From the NCBI RefSeq assembly GCF_012349115.1, contig NZ_PQIG01000075.1, forward strand, positions 39,665-103,664: a stretch of DNA of 64,000 bases, read 5' to 3'. Of this stretch, positions 17,680 through 26,066 are shown in pieces. Every line of letters begins with the position of its first letter. Within the stretch, counting starts at the first letter, position 1. This DNA comes from Rhizobium ruizarguesonis (GTDB lineage: Bacteria > Pseudomonadota > Alphaproteobacteria > Rhizobiales > Rhizobiaceae). The notes under the pieces are model-generated. The model was not told where the DNA came from and made no database searches. It saw only the letters and a list, made by a program, of their open reading frames with translations. A program made the translations under genes and the position numbers.

Positions 17680-17936
17680 AGCCTGACGAAACGTGCCGCC
17701 CCGGAGTGGATTCAAAGGCTTGAGCCTTGCCAGGACAGTGAACGAACCGGGGCGGTGCGCCTTTCCGAACCTCCAGGTAATCCTCGGGCATTGGGGCGAG
17801 CTGTGCTCGCCTATCTGGAGCGGCTTGTCATGCTCGATCGGGTGTCCAAGCTTCAGCGGCTGGACGACGCGGCACGCCAGGTCCATGTGGATGGCTATCG
17901 AGCCCTCTTGTCGGCCCTTCTCGAAGACTGTTTCGA
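17680..17936. other. Intergenic region, possible remnant
   Basis: Between the hydrolase and the second IS6-like remnant. The plus strand reads a helical, protein-like stretch (AYLERLVMLDRVSKLQRLDD, then ARQVHVDGYRALLSALL) that stops being unique where the IS6 sequence begins at 17937, as if a gene had been cut by the element. I cannot name it, and the opposite strand is also open here, so the assignment is weak. Confidence 0.3.
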
Positions 17937-18094
17937 GTCCGAAATCTCTTCGTCCCGCCGCACCAGAAACGCTCAGCCCTCGCCATCCACATTCATCGGA
18001 TCCGCGCGATGGCGCAGTGGAATCCTGTGGCCGGTGCAACAGTCTGAGGTCAGACAAAAGCCTTGTCCGGGCGTTGATGAAACAACGTGACATC
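17937..18094 (+). mobile_element. IS6-family transposase 3' remnant, copy 2
   Basis: About 158 bases nearly identical to 6551-6706 in the same orientation. The frame is intact here and encodes VRNLFVPPHQKRSALAIHIH followed by RIRAMAQWNPVAGATV and TGA, the conserved C-terminus of IS6-family transposases. It carries one extra base relative to copy 1 near the point where copy 1 shifts frame. Everything upstream in the transposase is missing. The similarity ends with GAAACAACGTGACATC in both copies, probably the element boundary. Confidence 0.75.
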
Positions 18095-18131
18095 GCCCCC
18101 GAACCGAAGAGCACTTACCCCGGCAAATTCG

Positions 18132-18872
18132 CTATCCATCGGTTTCAACAACCGCGGCAAAGAAATAGCCACCCATCCGCACGGTCTTGATGAGGGTGGG
18201 GTTGTGGGGATTGTCCTCGATCTTGTGGCGCAAGCGACTGATGTGGACGTCGATGCTCCGTTCAATCGGGCCGGCCAGGCCTGCGTGAGTGGAAGCAAGC
18301 AATTCTTCCCGGCTGAGTATCCTGCCGGGGTTTTGACAAAAGACGACGAGCAGGTCGAACTCGGCCGCCGTCACGTCAACCACTGTCCCATCCGGTCGTC
18401 GCAATGTGCGTTGCCATGAGTCGAGGCGCCACCGATTGAATCGGAAGGCCTTTGGCAGGCTATGCACCGCGCGATCATGCGATGCCCGGCGCAACACGCT
18501 GCGGATCCTGGCGATCATTTCCCTGGTCCCGAAGGGACTGGAAATGCAATCATCGGACTCGCTTTCGAAAGCGGCAAGGATGATGTCCTCACGCCCTTGC
18601 GCAACGACTGCGATGATCGGGATCGTGCTGACGGCGCGGATTTGCCGGCACAGACGAAGCGCATCTTCGGCCCGGACGACGGCATCGAGAATCATCAAAT
18701 CAAAGACGTGCCTGTTGATCAGGGCACGCGCCCGCGCAAAGGTGACAGTCGTCGCTATCATGCCCTCGTGGATAACCGCTTCCGATAGCATCTGCCCGGC
18801 GTCCCCGCCGCCAGCCGCGATGATGATCTCCGTTTTCTTCTCTCGATGCGGTTTTCCGGTGCCCGATCCCAC
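18132..18872 (-). CDS. OmpR/PhoB-type response regulator with atypical receiver
   Basis: A 246-residue protein with a receiver-like domain and a C-terminal winged helix (residues ~145-240; SIDVHISRLRHKIEDNPHNP, then IKTVRMGGYFF). The phosphoacceptor-type Asp is present in LMILDAVV. The acidic pair normally near the N-terminus is largely absent (IIAAGGGDAG), and the conserved Lys before Pro-Phe is Ser (SSPFGTRE). It may therefore work without normal phosphorylation. No histidine kinase lies nearby. The start is GTG 18872, the only one that gives the whole domain. It is divergent from a second atypical regulator at 19477. Confidence 0.85.
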   Translation of the reverse strand: MGSGTGKPHREKKTEIIIAAGGGDAGQMLSEAVIHEGMIATTVTFARARALINRHVFDLMILDAVVRAEDALRLCRQIRAVSTIPIIAVVAQGREDIILAAFESESDDCISSPFGTREMIARIRSVLRRASHDRAVHSLPKAFRFNRWRLDSWQRTLRRPDGTVVDVTAAEFDLLVVFCQNPGRILSREELLASTHAGLAGPIERSIDVHISRLRHKIEDNPHNPTLIKTVRMGGYFFAAVVETDG

Positions 18873-19476
18873 TCCCGCCGTCCACAGGTTTCATGGCGCG
18901 CTATCAGCCGAACGTGCATTGACGTCGCCGACGCTGAAGAAATCGCAGGTTGGGTCGGCGATGCCAACCTGCAATTCTGCGGGTATTGACAGCCGCGCCT
19001 CACAAGTCGAGGAATTGGAAACAGGCGCGCTTCAGACGTCAATGACGCGATCTGACCTCGTCAATCGGCAGTCGAGCCCCGCCGTGACAGTTCCCGCTCG
19101 GGAAGTGCACGCAGCGGACAATTTCCCGAAAGACGCCGCCGGCAGGCAACGCAGTCAAGACAGGCAGAGCCGCTGACGCCCGCTTGCGGCAAGGGCGGGC
19201 CATTCGACGGTGAAGGCGAAGCATCATCCAGGCTCTTAGTGCTGACCGATCGCGCCACGCTCATGTTCTTCTCCGATTGTCACTGATGGAACGAAGATGC
19301 GCGGGTTCGCCTGGGCTTTCCAATTCTGCCTGAAGGGCATCCATGCGAAATCACGATCAATGGGCGCGAAGCAGGACATAATTCTTAATACGCAAGGCGC
19401 ACACAGTATTTGAATTTCCTTAGACACCGTGGGATCGTACGGCCTTACGCTCCGCTCAACCCTTGGTGAATGCCCT
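18873..19476. other. Divergent regulatory region between two response regulators
   Basis: About 600 bases separating two divergent regulator genes. No coding frame with convincing features was found. A 9-base perfect inverted repeat lies at 18945-18972. The rest presumably holds both promoters. Confidence 0.4.
18945..18972. promoter_or_regulatory. Inverted repeat upstream of the response regulator
   Basis: GCAGGTTGG and its exact complement CCAACCTGC are separated by 10 bases, about 73 bases upstream of the regulator start at 18872. It could be an operator or a transcript hairpin. No T-run follows on either strand, so a terminator is less likely. Confidence 0.4.
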
Positions 19477-20187
19477 GTGAAGCCGACAATTGTCATCGGT
19501 TCAACGGACGCAGATTTCTGCCTGTTTGCGCGCCATATACTTCGGCAGACCGGCTTTGAGACGCTCCTGACGACCAGCGCGAATGAGGCGATCGCCGCGG
19601 CAAGGACCGCCGGAGTGCGCGGCGTCGTGATCGATGGCAGGGTGGCGAATGCGGTTTCCGCCTGCGGAAGCTTGAAAGGCGATGCGACGACGGCTGGAGT
19701 GAAGGTCATCGCGCTGGTCGGCGCCAACTCCACCCGGCAATATGCCGATTTCATCAATGCCGGCGCCGACGAAAGCTTCGTGCGGCCGATTTCACCGGAC
19801 CACCTCTTGCGCGCCTTGCACTCGCTTTCGTCACTGTCAGGCGCTTCGCAGGAGCGATTGTCGTGCGGCGACATCGAAATGCATGTGCTGGCGCGGCGGG
19901 TCTGGAGGCGGGGCGTCGAGTTGCACCTCCCGCGTCTGGAGTTCGCCATTCTGCTGCATCTGCTGAAGGATCCCGGGCGCATCTATCTGAGGCATGAGCT
20001 CGCGTCGGCAGCCTGGCCGGCAGGTGTCTTCGTCGATCCAAAAACCATCAACGTTCACATTGGCCGGCTGTGCGAGACACTGACGGCAGTTGCGCCCACC
20101 GACCCGATCAGGACGGTTCGCGGTGTCGGCTATGGGCTCGCAGTGACCGGTTGGTCGGAAACGGAGGCCCCGTCAAATGCCCCCTGA
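19477..20187 (+). CDS. OmpR/PhoB-type regulator with atypical receiver, co-transcribed with amidohydrolase
   Basis: A 236-residue regulator starting at GTG 19477 (VKPTIVIGSTDADF). The receiver keeps an Asp at the phosphorylation position (GVVIDGRVA) and one acidic residue near the N-terminus, but the usual Lys is Arg (FVRPISPDHLL). The C-terminal winged helix has LHLPRLEFAILLHLLKDPGR, then KTINVHIGRLCETL and IRTVRGVGYGL. The frame is open upstream to 19429. It overlaps the start of the amidohydrolase gene by 11 bases, which suggests it regulates that gene or its substrate pathway. No kinase is adjacent. Confidence 0.85.
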   Translation: MKPTIVIGSTDADFCLFARHILRQTGFETLLTTSANEAIAAARTAGVRGVVIDGRVANAVSACGSLKGDATTAGVKVIALVGANSTRQYADFINAGADESFVRPISPDHLLRALHSLSSLSGASQERLSCGDIEMHVLARRVWRRGVELHLPRLEFAILLHLLKDPGRIYLRHELASAAWPAGVFVDPKTINVHIGRLCETLTAVAPTDPIRTVRGVGYGLAVTGWSETEAPSNAP

Positions 20188-21571
20188 CACTCAAATCGTC
20201 ATCGTCGGCGGACGAATTGTCACCGGCGATGGAATCACGCTCCACGAGCGTGGGGTCGTGCGCACCCGCGGCACAAGGATCATCGACGTCGCTCGAGGTG
20301 ACGCCGATGCCGGAAGCGATGTTGTCCTCCTCAACGCCGCCGGATGCACTGTCATCCCCGGTATCGTCAATGCGCATGCTCATGGGTGCATCCACGGCCC
20401 GTCCATGCCGAGCGGGTCGGTGCCCGTCCGGCCCACGGATGTCGACTACTTCAGAAACCGACATCTCCTGTCTGGTACAACAACCCTGCTCAACGTCTGC
20501 GGATTGGCGCTGCCAGACGAGATCGATGGCCCCTCGAACCAGCGCCACGCGATGGATATCCATCTGACGACAGCTCATACCACGAGCAATCTGGCCGCAG
20601 CGATCGTGATTGATGGCGGCGGCTTATCGGAGCGGCACAAGATCGCGCGCATCGACGACATGGTCGACAAAGGCGCAAAGGCACTGGGAGAAGCAGGCGG
20701 CGGGCAGACGCTCGGTGGCGGGGCGCAAGACTATCGCTTCATACCCGCGGCTATCGAGGCCGCGACGGGAATATCAATCCATCCGAAAGAGGCGCGCGCA
20801 CTCAAGGAAGCCGTGCTCGGCCGCTATCTCGATCGTGGCTTGCCCGATCTTGCGCGGCTCAATACTCTTCTGATCGAATGCGGTATCGCCGCTAAGATTG
20901 ATGCGTCGGACCTCATCAAGCTAATCCGCGACACGGTGATGCCGCCCGTGGTGCTGTCGCTGAAGGGTTTTGACGAGATCGCGGCAGCGTCTGAACGCCT
21001 CGATTTTCCGGCAATCTTTCACAATGCGGCACCCACCGCAGCGACGCTGCTGAAGCTTGCCGAGACATATCCGAAGGCCCGCATGATCGCTGGGCATTCG
21101 AACCATCCGATGTTCTCTCCCGAAGAGGCAGTGCGATTTGGGCTGCAACTGAGGAAGCGCGGCGTCGCGATCGACGTCTCAACGCTCGATTGCATCGAAA
21201 CCCGCTGGCGCAACGACACCGCAAATATCGATGCTCTGATCGAGGCGGGGCTCGTCGATACGCTTTCGACGGACTTTGCCGGCGGCGACTGGGATAGTAT
21301 TCTATCGGCCATCCAGCGAATGGTGCGAAAGCGCCAGCTTTTGCTGCCGGGCGCAATCGCGCTTGCGACCGGCAACGTCTCGAAAACATTCCCGGAGCTT
21401 GCGGCCGATCGTGGCTTGCTGGAAAAAGGCAAACGCGCCGACCTGGTCATCGTTGAGAACCACAATCTCGGGCGTGTCCGCCATGTCGTGGCAAACGGAG
21501 AGCTTGTGGTGTTCAACGGGGCGATGGGGGTTGGGGACTTGCGCGCTTACGCCATGCGAGCGGGCAGTTAG
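20177..21571 (+). CDS. Metal-dependent amidohydrolase-family enzyme
   Basis: A 464-residue amidohydrolase-superfamily protein. The metal-binding HxH is in PGIVNAHAHGCIHG (residues ~62-66). Further candidate ligands are the His in IFHNAAPT and AGHSNHPMF and the Asp in LSTDFAGGDW. The C-terminal beta-sandwich typical of the family ends with KGKRADLVIVENHNLGRVRH. Enzymes of this class hydrolyse cyclic or linear amides and related C-N bonds. The substrate here is unknown. It overlaps the upstream regulator and converges with the MmgE/PrpD gene, 135 bases away. Confidence 0.85.
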   Translation: MPPDTQIVIVGGRIVTGDGITLHERGVVRTRGTRIIDVARGDADAGSDVVLLNAAGCTVIPGIVNAHAHGCIHGPSMPSGSVPVRPTDVDYFRNRHLLSGTTTLLNVCGLALPDEIDGPSNQRHAMDIHLTTAHTTSNLAAAIVIDGGGLSERHKIARIDDMVDKGAKALGEAGGGQTLGGGAQDYRFIPAAIEAATGISIHPKEARALKEAVLGRYLDRGLPDLARLNTLLIECGIAAKIDASDLIKLIRDTVMPPVVLSLKGFDEIAAASERLDFPAIFHNAAPTAATLLKLAETYPKARMIAGHSNHPMFSPEEAVRFGLQLRKRGVAIDVSTLDCIETRWRNDTANIDALIEAGLVDTLSTDFAGGDWDSILSAIQRMVRKRQLLLPGAIALATGNVSKTFPELAADRGLLEKGKRADLVIVENHNLGRVRHVVANGELVVFNGAMGVGDLRAYAMRAGS

Positions 21572-21706
21572 CGGGGCCTCGGAAGCCAATCTCGGCGGCC
21601 TTGACCGTGTGCGCAATTGGTGTTGACAGCCTAGGGCAATGCCCGCCATTGCGTCAGTTTCATGTGCCGACAAGGAAAGTCGTCGGCATCGGCTCGATAT
21701 CGTGTC

Positions 21707-23068
21707 CTATCCTGGCGAGCGCAGATGCCGCAGAAGTGGGTCTACCTCTCCACCTGCGAGGCCGAGAACGCCATCGATGATCGCCTCCTGCTTGGAAGGC
21801 GACAGGACATGCCGCGTGACGCGCAAAAACTTCTCTTCTATCGCGTGCCAGTCCATCGGACGCTGGGGATCGCCGGACGGGCCATCCAGGGCCGAGACGT
21901 ACTTGTGCCGTCGTGTCTCGACAATCACCTTCGCCAGCGTCTCTGCGGGAAAGAGCGCGTCGATCTCAGGATTGACGGTGATCCTCATCTGACGCGCGAG
22001 CTCGGTGAGGTCCCGCCGATTGAGAAGGCTCTCACTGATGGGAGCAAGGGCACCACGGCCCTCGATCGCGGCAATGGCGAGGCAATAGGGAAGACTATAT
22101 TGAATGTCGACAAGGTTTGCGGGCGAAAGCACATTGCCGAGCTTGAGCGCCCAGCCGAAGGTCTCCACCTCCACCGAGACAATGTCGGCGGCCCTCAGTT
22201 CGTGAGCCTTCACAAGATCGAAGAGGCGATCGAGCGCCGGGTGTATATAGCGGCAACAGGCATAGGGCTTGAAATAGGTGCCGCAAATTTCAAAGCGCTG
22301 CCCCAGTCCTTCCAGTATCCGCTGCCTGTCGTAATAGCCGGGATGATCGAGGAGATCTTCCGGCCCGCTATAGCCGTTGCGAGCGAGGTCGAGAGCCATG
22401 AGACCGGTGGCGGCACTCCAGGGAATTCCTTCCTTGACGTCATTGCCCGTGAGCCGGGAGTAGCCTGAACTTCCATTGGCCTGCTGATTGGGGGCAAGCA
22501 CGCCGGCGATCGAAAGCGCCTGCGCGATCAAAGGCGGCTCGACCTTGAAGAGTGACCCCGCTGCCGCAACCGCGGCCAAAGCGGCCCACCGTCCCGACTG
22601 CCGGGTCTGAATCCCTTGGGCATTTTGTGCCGCCGCCACTCTGACGCCCACATCATAACCCGAAACGATTGCCGACAGGACGTCATCGGCTGAGACGCCG
22701 GCAAACGGCGCCAACGTCAAGACGGTAGGAACAACACAGGCGCCCGGATGTCCGCGCGCTGCGCGGTGTCCGTCGTCCAGGTCGAGCGCCGACGCCGCGG
22801 TCGCGTTGGCGATCACGGCTGCGATGGGCATCACGGTCCGATCCGTCATCCAAATGGCGGCCTCGCCTTTGCCGAAAAGCGCGGCAGCGCTGTCACGGGC
22901 CGCACGACTGCACTGAAGCGAAGAACCAGCAACGGCCGCCCCGACAAGATCGAGAATGCAACGCAAGGCGGTGTCACGGGTGCTGACCGCGGGCGGAGCT
23001 GAGGAGAGAGAATGGACGTGCTCGGCGAGGAGGTGCGTGGTGTACACGGAATCTGTCGGCGTCTTCAT
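21707..23068 (-). CDS. MmgE/PrpD-family protein
   Basis: A 453-residue protein of the MmgE/PrpD family, which includes 2-methylcitrate dehydratase and many paralogues of unassigned substrate. The all-helical N-terminal domain is clear (DTALRCILDLVGAAVAGSSL, then ALDLDDGHRAARGHPGACVV). The latter carries the conserved DDxH-type active-site region. The C-terminal domain starts near PYACCRYIHPALDRL. It starts 15 bases after the ornithine-cyclodeaminase-like gene on the same strand, so they are co-transcribed. In this context it is more likely a hydro-lyase or isomerase of a local catabolic pathway than a housekeeping prpD. Confidence 0.87.
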   Translation of the reverse strand: MKTPTDSVYTTHLLAEHVHSLSSAPPAVSTRDTALRCILDLVGAAVAGSSLQCSRAARDSAAALFGKGEAAIWMTDRTVMPIAAVIANATAASALDLDDGHRAARGHPGACVVPTVLTLAPFAGVSADDVLSAIVSGYDVGVRVAAAQNAQGIQTRQSGRWAALAAVAAAGSLFKVEPPLIAQALSIAGVLAPNQQANGSSGYSRLTGNDVKEGIPWSAATGLMALDLARNGYSGPEDLLDHPGYYDRQRILEGLGQRFEICGTYFKPYACCRYIHPALDRLFDLVKAHELRAADIVSVEVETFGWALKLGNVLSPANLVDIQYSLPYCLAIAAIEGRGALAPISESLLNRRDLTELARQMRITVNPEIDALFPAETLAKVIVETRRHKYVSALDGPSGDPQRPMDWHAIEEKFLRVTRHVLSPSKQEAIIDGVLGLAGGEVDPLLRHLRSPG

Positions 23069-23083
23069 CGCTTAGGCAGCCCT

Positions 23084-24148
23084 TCAGGCGCTTTCCTGCG
23101 TGCGAGCGAGATATTTCTCATAGGTCGCTTGCACGGCATAAAGGTCGAGCATCGGCAGGCCCACGCAGGTTACGCAAACCGGCGTTCCCGGCTCTCGGAC
23201 CCAGTCGGTCGGCGCGGAGAGCTCCCGCACGCCCAGCAACGGACCGATTTCCTCCAGAGAAAGCGCTTTTCGGGAGAAGTGGAGGGCGATGCTTTGCGAG
23301 TTCCTGCGCGAGACCGTCTTGATGTCGTCACAGACGACGGTCCCGCTTTTCAAGGCTCGCTGCAGATAGGTTTCGGGCACTTCGTCTCCGCCAAGATGAA
23401 GCGTCACCGCACCCCTGTCCAATTCCTCGTCCTCAAACAGCGGCTGGCGGGCGTTCGTGGCGGTGATCAGAAAGGCGCATTCCTTCAGTCTTTGGTTGTC
23501 GGTTACGGCATGAAGCCGAAACGACGTCCGGTCGGCGAAGTCCAACAGCAGTCTTTCCACGCCTTCAATCGATCGGCTACGGATGAAGACGTCTCCGATC
23601 AGCTCGGGACAGGCGAAGTTCAGGCACTCGACCACACTTCGGGCGACGGGTCCCGATCCGAAAATGAAGCCCGACACAGGTGTCTGGCTGCGAACAAACA
23701 GCTGAACCACCTTCGACGCATAGGTGCCCGTTCTCAGCGCGGAAATCGCCGTCCCGTCGAGTATCGCCAAGGGCCGAAGGGTCCGCTTTTCCAAAAGGAC
23801 GACAGTCGACGTCGAGCGGGGCAGGCCAAGATACCGATTGAAGGCGTTTGCGCCAATGATCTTGACGCCGCCATGGGTCGGATTGACGCAATAGAGAGCC
23901 GACAGCTTCCAGCCGAGGCGCTCGTCGACGAAGTCACGCCTGAACGGGGCGACGCTCTCCCGTTGCCAGAACTCCTCTTCTGGAAGCGAGAGGACGGCCT
24001 TTCCTCCGAAAGCCTTTCCGCTTTTGATATCCGCCCAGGCGGCATCTGTGGCCGCATGAATTTCCGCAATCGTGAGCTCCGCGCCGGCCGACTGCAGGCC
24101 CTGGCGGGTGAGAAAGCGGACATTGCTGTCCGTGGTAGTGTCGAACAT
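23084..24148 (-). CDS. Ornithine cyclodeaminase / mu-crystallin-family protein
   Basis: A 354-residue protein of the ornithine cyclodeaminase/mu-crystallin family. It has the NAD(P)-binding Rossmann segment (FIFGSGPVARSVVECLNFA, residues ~165-185) and the family region LAILDGTAISALRTGTYASK. Members are NAD(P)-dependent deaminases, cyclic-imine reductases or opine-type dehydrogenases, so the exact reaction is open. The frame is open to 24418, but ATG 24148 has a very strong GGAGGAG six bases upstream and gives the family N-terminus. It lies 360 bases downstream of the nitrilase-like gene, with an XRE remnant on the other strand between. Confidence 0.88.
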   Translation of the reverse strand: MFDTTTDSNVRFLTRQGLQSAGAELTIAEIHAATDAAWADIKSGKAFGGKAVLSLPEEEFWQRESVAPFRRDFVDERLGWKLSALYCVNPTHGGVKIIGANAFNRYLGLPRSTSTVVLLEKRTLRPLAILDGTAISALRTGTYASKVVQLFVRSQTPVSGFIFGSGPVARSVVECLNFACPELIGDVFIRSRSIEGVERLLLDFADRTSFRLHAVTDNQRLKECAFLITATNARQPLFEDEELDRGAVTLHLGGDEVPETYLQRALKSGTVVCDDIKTVSRRNSQSIALHFSRKALSLEEIGPLLGVRELSAPTDWVREPGTPVCVTCVGLPMLDLYAVQATYEKYLARTQESA

Positions 24149-24278
24149 GTTCTCCTCCAACGACAAGACGTCGTTCCTTGAGGCAGAACCTAACACCTGC
24201 CTGCAGACCGCTAGATCAAGCTTTGATGAAGCTTGCGCATTGTCGATAACGAGCAGGCAAAGTTTCGGCGACGTTTGA

Positions 24279-24504
24279 GCACGCCCGCCGGAGCTGGTCG
24301 GCCGGAATTTGGCGCGCCTGCGTCGCGAAAAGGGTCTGATGCAGGAGGAGGTCGAATCGCGGTCAGGCTTCAGCCAGCAGTATTTGAGTGGTCTGGAGAG
24401 AGGGAAGCCCCAATCCAACGGTCGTGACGCTCTACGAACTCGCCCAGGCGCTCGAGGTCTGTTACGTCGAACGTGTCCGCATCGACGAGCCGCGGCAGGA
24501 ATGA
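24279..24504 (+). pseudogene. XRE-family HTH regulator remnant
   Basis: The plus strand encodes LVGRNLARLRREKGLMQEEV and SGFSQQYLSGLERGKP, a clear Cro/C1 helix-turn-helix. After a one-base frameshift near 24412 it continues as NPTVVTLYELAQALEVCYVE to a TGA at 24502-24504. No start codon is available upstream because a stop lies at 24276. It is a broken small regulator lying antisense in the gap of the catabolic operon. Confidence 0.65.
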
Positions 24505-24508
24505 AATC

Positions 24509-25372
24509 TCAACGCCTTGGCTTGGTCCCAGGGGACAGGCGAACCTGCCGGTCCGCGAGTAAAACGCGATGCTCGGCCATCGGGATCAGGCGCCGAACCT
24601 CAGGCAGTCGAGCGGGGTCGATTTCCGCCACAAGAACGCAGACGTCGTTTTCGGCCCGCGCGACAATCTGCCCCCAGGGATCGCACACCATGGAATGACC
24701 GAAGGTCCTGCGGAGCTCTCCGTCCGGCATCGCATAGCGTCCGCACTGTCCGCAGGCCGCGAAATAAGCTTGGAATTCGATCGCGCGTGCCCGACACAGC
24801 ACCTCCCAATGAGCCTGCCCGGTCTGGTGGGTGAAAGCGGCGGGCAGGACGAAGATATCGACCTTTTCCTCCGCGAGGCGATCGAACAGCCGCGAAAAAC
24901 GCAGGTCGTAGCAGATTGCACAGCCGATCCGATGGCCGTCGAGTTCATAGATGAACAGGTCGCGCCCTGGCGCCACGGCCGCAGACTCGGAATAGGTCTT
25001 TCCATCGGGCGCGGTAATGTCGAAGAGATGGATTTTTCGGTAAAGGCCGACCTGCTCGCCCTTGGCGTTGAACACGACAGTGGTGTTGTAGACACGGTGA
25101 TCCTGGCCGCGGCGCTCCATCAGGCTACCGGCATGGATCCAGACCGCGTTATCCTTTGCGAACTGCTGAACGAGGACATATGCTTCGCCACCTGGTACGC
25201 GGTCCGCCGCGCGCCTCTTGTCGGCGATCGTCCCGCCAAGCCAGTCGAAATGTTCCGGCAGCACGATCAGATCGGGTCTGCCGATCATAGCCTCGCGCAT
25301 CAGCCGCTCGGCTTCGGCAAGATTATGGGCCCGATCGGGCTGCGAACTCATTTGAACGAGGGCGATTTTCAA
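24509..25372 (-). CDS. Nitrilase-superfamily amidase (carbon-nitrogen hydrolase)
   Basis: A 287-residue carbon-nitrogen hydrolase. The Glu-Lys-Cys triad is visible: Glu in LIVLPEHFDW, Lys in GLYRKIHLFD and Cys in IGCAICYDLRF. The length and the KIHLFD form fit Nit-type omega-amidase or carbamoylase-like members rather than true nitrilases. Its ATG overlaps the end of the RraA-like gene by 4 bases, so translation is coupled. It probably releases ammonia or an amine from an intermediate of the local pathway. Confidence 0.9.
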   Translation of the reverse strand: MKIALVQMSSQPDRAHNLAEAERLMREAMIGRPDLIVLPEHFDWLGGTIADKRRAADRVPGGEAYVLVQQFAKDNAVWIHAGSLMERRGQDHRVYNTTVVFNAKGEQVGLYRKIHLFDITAPDGKTYSESAAVAPGRDLFIYELDGHRIGCAICYDLRFSRLFDRLAEEKVDIFVLPAAFTHQTGQAHWEVLCRARAIEFQAYFAACGQCGRYAMPDGELRRTFGHSMVCDPWGQIVARAENDVCVLVAEIDPARLPEVRRLIPMAEHRVLLADRQVRLSPGTKPRR

Positions 25373-26022
25373 GACCTCGGCTCCTGGTCAAAGTCGAAGA
25401 TCGACCGACCGGACGCCAAATGAGACCGGACCGTCACCGAGCGCTTCTGGCGCTCCAATGCCGCGTCAGCAAGGATTCGCATGCGGTCGCGATCGGCCAC
25501 GAACACACCTTCATTGTCCGCAAGCACCCCATAGCCAGGCAGAACCGCGGCCGCGCCGCAGGCAATTGGAACATTGAGCGAGCCGCCAATCTGAAACTGG
25601 CGGTTCGTGGTTTTGGCGGAGACGCCGCGACACCAGACGGGAACGCCGGTGGCGATGATCTCATCGACGTCGGTGCAAGGACCATCGATGACGATGCCTG
25701 CAGCCCCCTTGGCTTTCGCGGCGGCAGCGACACCGCCTCCGACACAGGCGATATCGTCGCGATCGACGCGCGAGATCACCAGGATGTCGCCCGGCAACAA
25801 GAGATCGATCGCCTTGTAGATGATGACGCCGTCACGGCCGGGAGCCGCAACGGTGAAGGCGGCACCGGCCACACGGGCAGGAAATAGGGGTCGGATATCA
25901 CCGCCGACAAATCCCAGGTGCTCGACATGGCCGATGGTCGCAGTATCAACCGATGACAGCCGCTCGATCAGGTCAGCGGGCAGGGGAGGGCTTCTGTCGA
26001 TCATCTGATAGAACGCTGTCAT
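25369..26022 (-). CDS. RraA-like / 4-hydroxy-4-methyl-2-oxoglutarate aldolase-family protein
   Basis: A 217-residue RraA-family protein. The central signature is visible as GAAGIVIDGPCTDVDEIIATG preceded by DIACVGGGVAAAAKAKG, and a substrate-binding-like segment follows (PVWCRGVSAKTTNR). The family contains both the RNase E inhibitor RraA and metal-dependent HMG/CHA-type aldolases. In a catabolic operon the aldolase role is more likely. The frame is open to 26232, but ATG 26022 gives the family start. It lies 44 bases after the TauD gene and overlaps the amidase gene by 4 bases. Confidence 0.87.
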   Translation of the reverse strand: MTAFYQMIDRSPPLPADLIERLSSVDTATIGHVEHLGFVGGDIRPLFPARVAGAAFTVAAPGRDGVIIYKAIDLLLPGDILVISRVDRDDIACVGGGVAAAAKAKGAAGIVIDGPCTDVDEIIATGVPVWCRGVSAKTTNRQFQIGGSLNVPIACGAAAVLPGYGVLADNEGVFVADRDRMRILADAALERQKRSVTVRSHLASGRSIFDFDQEPRS

Positions 26023-26066
26023 CGATTGGGCTTTCTTGCTGTTCGGCCGGTGATGCCTGGATCGGC

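Noticed and set aside
19236..19982. Minus-strand open frame opposite the second response regulator
   Set aside because: It is antisense to a clear PhoB-type gene, has no ribosome-binding site and no motif.
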